64,000 nucleotides of DNA from an uncultured Prevotella sp. (GTDB lineage Bacteria > Bacteroidota > Bacteroidia > Bacteroidales > Bacteroidaceae), in assembly GCA_946188165.1 (NCBI GenBank), contig CAMHTW010000007.1, positions 31,531 through 95,530 on the forward strand, in the 5' to 3' direction. Shown one piece after another: positions 60,049-64,000 of this stretch. How positions within the stretch are numbered: position 1 is the stretch's first letter; each line of letters opens with the position of its first letter. Made by a program: the position numbers and the translations under genes. Under the pieces are notes generated by a model. It did no database searches and had not been told where the DNA came from. It saw nothing but the letters and a program-made list of their open reading frames with translations.

Positions 60049-61314
60049 TTACCATCTATCCCTGGTCTGGATATCGTCGGCCCAACGATGATCCTTTGGG
60101 AAGGGCTGACCGTTCCAGGCCTTGACCTGTGTCCAGGGCTGTGAGGCATCGGTCCAAAAAGGATGCGAGGCAGGCAGTCCTAATGGCATGAAGACAAGAC
60201 TGGTCATATAGAGTGAGCCATTGTTGGTGTACCAGTCGGCTGTTTCGGGCTGGTGTCCGCAGAAGCCAATGGTCAGATAGCCGCCTTCATTGAAATTCTG
60301 CTGCGTGTCGAACATACGGTGCATGACCTTTGTCAGGGCAGCACGTACCTGCCCGTTACTCAGTTCGGAAGGTAACTTCTGATACCAAGCCATCAGCGCC
60401 AACGGCTGCATGGCAGCCATACGATAAGGAGTGGAGCGTCCGATGACAGGAAAGGTACCCTCGGGTGAGATGAAGCGTTCCAGAATGATGGCAAACTTCT
60501 GTGCACGTTTTAAGGCACGGTCGTAATACTTCTTATACTCCAAACGGGTGTTGGCGCGAGCGTCAATCATATTCTGAAGGGTCTCTAAATACATGGCGTG
60601 GAAGACGTAGCTGGAATAGTAGTCGAAGGCAAAGACGGGGCCGTCGGCATACCAGCCGTCACCAACATACCACTCCTCGACCTTACGGATAGTGGTCATC
60701 ACGCGATAGTCGTCATAGGCCCTCAGACCAGCGGCCTTAGCAAGGAAACTCTCAATGGTCGAAGAGAAAAGGAACCAGTTGGTATAAGGCGGTTCAATGG
60801 AACGCATACGCTTGAATTCTGTGATATAACGCTGTTTGGTCACATCGTCGAGCGGTACCCACAGAGCGTCGTAGGCACGGATGAACGACTCGGCGATATA
60901 AGCGGCATCGACGAGGTTCTGACCAGCCACGCCCCAGCAAAGATAGTCGGGACTATCGGGGTCTACACTATTCTTATAAGAGGCTAATGCCCACTGGCGC
61001 AGCTGACGGCGCTGCTGACCCTCTGCCGTATCGTCATCGGGTAAGGTAAGCCATGGGGCGATGCCCGCCATGAGACGTCCGAAGGTCTCCATATACACCA
61101 CCTTACGATTACGGTTATCGAAAGACGGCGAGAACTCGGTCTGCATATTCTTCTGCAACTCACCCTTGGCCATATTCTCCAACACGGGCTGGGCCATCCT
61201 GTAGGCCAGTGCACACCAATAGTCGCGATCTGACTGTTGTACTGTTTGTTTCTTCTTTGCCTGAAGGGGCAGAAGCAGCATAAGGGCTGCTAAGATGATG
61301 ATAATTCTTTTCAT
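60049..61314 (-). CDS. DUF2264 family protein
   Basis: Secreted protein of 421 residues from the ATG at 61314 (MKRIIIILAAL), signal peptide ending LPLQAK. Mostly alpha-helical, reading as an (alpha/alpha)-barrel with conserved aromatic and acidic stretches (YWCALAYRM, AYIAESFIRAYDALW, TNWFLFSST, WYVGDGWYADGP, FNEGGYLTIGFCGHQPE in part: GYLTIGFCGHQ). DUF2264 proteins occur in plant-polysaccharide loci, often with pectin enzymes; the activity is not known to me. ATGA overlap with the GH105 gene shows translational coupling. Confidence 0.85.
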   Translation of the reverse strand: MKRIIIILAALMLLLPLQAKKKQTVQQSDRDYWCALAYRMAQPVLENMAKGELQKNMQTEFSPSFDNRNRKVVYMETFGRLMAGIAPWLTLPDDDTAEGQQRRQLRQWALASYKNSVDPDSPDYLCWGVAGQNLVDAAYIAESFIRAYDALWVPLDDVTKQRYITEFKRMRSIEPPYTNWFLFSSTIESFLAKAAGLRAYDDYRVMTTIRKVEEWYVGDGWYADGPVFAFDYYSSYVFHAMYLETLQNMIDARANTRLEYKKYYDRALKRAQKFAIILERFISPEGTFPVIGRSTPYRMAAMQPLALMAWYQKLPSELSNGQVRAALTKVMHRMFDTQQNFNEGGYLTIGFCGHQPETADWYTNNGSLYMTSLVFMPLGLPASHPFWTDASQPWTQVKAWNGQPFPKDHRWADDIQTRDRW

Positions 61315-63575
61315 TGGATAGTGTATTTGATGGGGGTACGTGTCATAAATTCGTTGATAGTCAGTTGCCATTGCGCCTGCGAACGGATATCATATCCGCT
61401 CCAGGCAGAACCGAAATAGTAGGTATAAGGGCTGCCCTGATAGTTGTTGACGATGCCTATGCCGTGCTTCAGCGCTCCCTCCAGCTGACAGGTCTCGCTG
61501 ACACCTTGTGGAAACAATGTGGCAACAAACACCTGCGACTGATGGAGTTGGGGATTGGCAGTAGGGTCGGCATACTGCACATAATTCTTACCCAAAGCAA
61601 GGTTGTCGCCGCCATGCAGGACGATACCTGCAGCCAGAGCCATGGGTGACGAGATACCGTCGTACCATACTGTCATGCGATTGAAATGTGAGCCACGGTC
61701 CAAACTGACGATGCGGTGCTCCGTGATACCATCGGCATTAGCGCCATAGGTCAGTTCGACCGTGAAACGCAAGGGGCCATTGTCGTGAATCTGGCAGGTC
61801 TTATAGCAGTAGGGAAACATGAGTCTGCCGTCTTTCATGAGGGCTGGTGTACCACACCCCAACGAAGGACCAACGCCATAGGCATCCATCCCGTTGCCAT
61901 GATCAAGATGGAACGACGTGTTGCGGTCAATATCGTTGAGGGCAACTTTCTGACCAGCCTTCCTCAGCGAGTCTTCCACAACGTTTCCACGATAGTCTTT
62001 CTGGTAGCGGTCTTCCACAACTAACTCGGGTGTGTTCTTTACCCAGACATCAGTACCAAAAGAGCGTTCGCCTGTTCTTTGGAGAGCAGGACCGTAGATA
62101 CGGTAGATGCCGAGATCATTCTCCCAAGTCAGATCGTCCTTGCGAATGGGATAGACCTGTCCTCTGACGTAAGACTTGGGGGTAGCGGGCTTGCCTTTGG
62201 TCATGGTATAGACAGCCTTTCCGTGGGGATGTAGCGAGACATAGAGCAGCAGTTTGCCGTCGTAGGTTTTCTGGTATGGCACCTCTTGGCCGGCAGCATT
62301 CTCTATGACGACCTCTTCTTCTGTGGTGATGTCCAACTGGCGGCACACATCCTGCCACTCAACTTCGACCACCTCCTGACGTTGCTGATTGCCCTCGTTG
62401 GTAAATGTCAGCACCACCTTTTTCGTTTGCAGATACCTATAGTATTCACAAGCTGCCAACAGGAATGCACCGACGCCGAAGTTAGCCTCACTATTGGCAT
62501 CGACACGCTGTCCTGGGATGGCCCGTTCACCAATAGGTTGCACATAGCCCAACTTACCGCTGGGTTGCAGAGCAATGCTGGTGAGGTAATACCATGCCTT
62601 ATCGATAGCAGGAACAAACTCTTTCTTGGGCAGATAGCCATTATTGACACCCCATAGCAGACCGTAACAGAAGAAGGCGGTACCACTGGTCTCGTAGCCG
62701 GGCGCCTGGTGGGGATCCATCATGGAACGCGTCCAATGACCCTCGGGCTGCTGAAGCTGCTTGACAGCATGTGCCAAACGCACGTATTTCTGAACAAAGA
62801 ACGGCTGATGACGGTAGTTTTTCGGCATATCCTGCAACACCTTAGCCAGTCCTGCCAATACCCATCCGTCGCCACGTGCCCAGAAATCCTTCTGGCCGTT
62901 AGCCGTCTTATGTTTGGGATAGACGTACTTACCATCGCGGAAGTAGAGACCTGTTTCCTGGTCGAGCATGATGCTGTCTGTATAAAGGAGGTTCTCGTAG
63001 AGTTTGTCGAGGTACTTCTCATCGCCCGTCAACTGATACATCTTCGTCATGACAGGCATCACCATATAGAGGGCATCGGCCCACCACCAGTAGTCGTGTG
63101 CCTTTGAATCGGCCTCGTAGCTCATCACTTCCTTAGCGCGTTTCACGCGTACCTTTTCTTTCTTGATGTGATACAGGTCGATATATGTCTGGAAACAGAT
63201 CTGCCAGTCGCCGAAAAGTACGAAGTCCTGTCCTTCGCCATACCGTTTATACTTCCATTTAGCAGGATCAGACTCCGTAGCTCCCTTCCATTTGTTATGC
63301 TCAGCCCAACGGATGCTATAGTCCAGCATCTGCTTGTCTTTCAGTAATTTGTATACCTCCATATTACCTGTATGGTAGGCCGCATGGTCCCAGAACGCCC
63401 TGACCTCGGCAGGATGGTTCGTCTGCCAGTAGGTGTTTACCAGACGGATGTTGTCAATGACCTTCTCCCCTGTCCATGCGTCTTGAGCCATCAAGGAATG
63501 GTTGTCGGCATATCCTTGTACGGATGCCAACAGGACGGTCAGGATGATGAGTAATCGTTTCTTGTTTGTTTTCAT
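61311..63575 (-). CDS. GH105 unsaturated rhamnogalacturonyl hydrolase with C-terminal DUF4861-like domain
   Basis: Secreted protein of 754 residues. The N-terminal (alpha/alpha)6 barrel (about 30-390) is GH105: WWWADALYMVMP, FWARGDGWVLAGLAKVL (active-site region short form WARGDGW), HWTRSMMDP, ETSGTAFFCYGLLWG. The C-terminal half (about 400-754) is beta-rich, with DLTWENDLGIYRIYGPAL and LDHGNGMDAYGVGPSLGCG in short forms WENDLGIYRIYGP and HGNGMDAYGVG, as in DUF4861. GH105 removes unsaturated galacturonate from rhamnogalacturonan fragments made by lyases, so this pair targets pectin and is unrelated to the xylan genes on the left. It begins right after the secDF terminator. Confidence 0.88.
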   Translation of the reverse strand: MKTNKKRLLIILTVLLASVQGYADNHSLMAQDAWTGEKVIDNIRLVNTYWQTNHPAEVRAFWDHAAYHTGNMEVYKLLKDKQMLDYSIRWAEHNKWKGATESDPAKWKYKRYGEGQDFVLFGDWQICFQTYIDLYHIKKEKVRVKRAKEVMSYEADSKAHDYWWWADALYMVMPVMTKMYQLTGDEKYLDKLYENLLYTDSIMLDQETGLYFRDGKYVYPKHKTANGQKDFWARGDGWVLAGLAKVLQDMPKNYRHQPFFVQKYVRLAHAVKQLQQPEGHWTRSMMDPHQAPGYETSGTAFFCYGLLWGVNNGYLPKKEFVPAIDKAWYYLTSIALQPSGKLGYVQPIGERAIPGQRVDANSEANFGVGAFLLAACEYYRYLQTKKVVLTFTNEGNQQRQEVVEVEWQDVCRQLDITTEEEVVIENAAGQEVPYQKTYDGKLLLYVSLHPHGKAVYTMTKGKPATPKSYVRGQVYPIRKDDLTWENDLGIYRIYGPALQRTGERSFGTDVWVKNTPELVVEDRYQKDYRGNVVEDSLRKAGQKVALNDIDRNTSFHLDHGNGMDAYGVGPSLGCGTPALMKDGRLMFPYCYKTCQIHDNGPLRFTVELTYGANADGITEHRIVSLDRGSHFNRMTVWYDGISSPMALAAGIVLHGGDNLALGKNYVQYADPTANPQLHQSQVFVATLFPQGVSETCQLEGALKHGIGIVNNYQGSPYTYYFGSAWSGYDIRSQAQWQLTINEFMTRTPIKYTIQ

Positions 63576-63585
63576 AGGATGCTGA

Positions 63586-63622
63586 ATAAAAGACAGCCCA
63601 CCTCCTGAACAGGAAGTGGGCT
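63586..63622 (-). terminator. secDF terminator
   Basis: 12-bp stem AGCCCACCTCCT/AGGAAGTGGGCT (63595-63606, 63611-63622) with one G-T pair, followed on the minus strand by GTCTTTTATT; it lies 26 bp after the stop codon. Confidence 0.8.
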
Positions 63623-63647
63623 ATTCTTATTGTATTAATGATAACAC

Positions 63648-64000
63648 TTAAGCCTTAGCTACTTCCTCATTCTCCTCGCGGATGGTACGACCCATCACAA
63701 GGAAGGCTGTAGGAGCAGCAATGAACAGTGACGACAGGGTACCGAAGATAACACCCAAGATCATTGCGAACGAGAAGCTGCGGATAGAGTCACCACCGAG
63801 GATGAAGATACACAGCAACACGATCAACGTCGTGACAGAGGTGTTGATGGTACGAGCCAGCGTCTGGTTCAGCGAGTCGTTGAACAGCTGCTGACGGTCG
63901 CGCTTGCCATAGAGCTGGAAGTTCTCACGGATACGGTCGAATACCACCACCTTATCGTTGATAGAGTAACCGATCACCGTCAGGATAGCACCGATGAATA
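63648..64000 (-). CDS. secDF: protein export membrane protein SecDF, C-terminal SecF part (5' end outside window)
   Basis: The frame is open to the right edge and reads FIGAILTVIGYSINDKVVVFDRIREN and on, the conserved SecF segment; then ARTINTSVTTLIVLLCIFILGG and a last pair of membrane helices ending near MGRTIREENEEVAKA. SecDF uses the proton gradient to aid Sec-dependent export in the inner membrane. In Bacteroidota secD and secF are usually fused, so a fusion is assumed; only about 117 residues are seen. Confidence 0.9.
   Translation of the reverse strand, partial: FIGAILTVIGYSINDKVVVFDRIRENFQLYGKRDRQQLFNDSLNQTLARTINTSVTTLIVLLCIFILGGDSIRSFSFAMILGVIFGTLSSLFIAAPTAFLVMGRTIREENEEVAKA

Overview
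The window comes from a Bacteroidota genome, most probably a gut or rumen Prevotella (Xylanibacter/Segatella) species. The basis is SusC/SusD pairs, promoters of the TAnnTTTG (-7) / TTTG (-33) type, signal peptides ending in AQ, and a xylanase-feruloyl esterase fusion and a CE6-CE1 esterase of the type known from P. ruminicola. No rRNA, tRNA, CRISPR array or transposase was seen.

Layout. (1) 1-9316, minus strand: xylan operon with GH3, GH10-CE1, a double GH43 and a further GH43 that runs off the left edge. (2) 9464-15712, minus: four genes forming two paralogous pairs, each a multi-pass membrane protein with a helical-repeat tail plus a lipoprotein with a CxxCH motif and a PD40-type beta-propeller; function unknown. 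(3) 15844-22974, minus: SusC, SusD and two surface lipoproteins. (4) 23214-41476, minus: nine genes for complex glucuronoarabinoxylan (two GH31, CE15, a double esterase, two CE6-type proteins of which one is fused to CE1, GH3, GH43, GH115). Sections 1, 3 and 4 look like one xylan utilisation region; no PUL regulator lies in the window. (5) 41879-46506: DUF349 protein, CorA and PepD. (6) 46800-49094: three tandem hairpins, then a VirE/VapE-like ATPase gene enclosed by 98-bp inverted repeats, followed by a small Cys-rich protein. (7) 49130-56272: housekeeping genes (flippase-like protein, purN, rsmA, Fur-type regulator, PBP4, nadB, Rid protein). (8) 56298-60022: thiamine uptake operon (TPP riboswitch, TonB receptor, PnuT, thiamine pyrophosphokinase). 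(9) 60049-63575: DUF2264 and GH105 proteins, pectin-type; then the 3' end of secDF.

Working model for the PUL: secreted GH10-CE1, CE6-CE1 and GH43 enzymes trim substituted xylan at the surface, SusCD and its lipoproteins import oligomers, and GH115, CE15, GH31, GH3, GH43 and esterases strip glucuronate, esters, alpha-xylose and arabinose and finish the backbone.

The most unusual trait is a family of degenerate 7-bp tandem repeats, often beside a small GC hairpin, that fill gene junctions and also lie in frame inside genes, where they encode signal peptides and internal loops. Other candidates for something new are the inverted-repeat VirE module, the paired CxxCH-propeller/membrane proteins, a palindrome shared by the three PUL promoters, and a 67-bp terminator-promoter duplication flanking the Rid gene.
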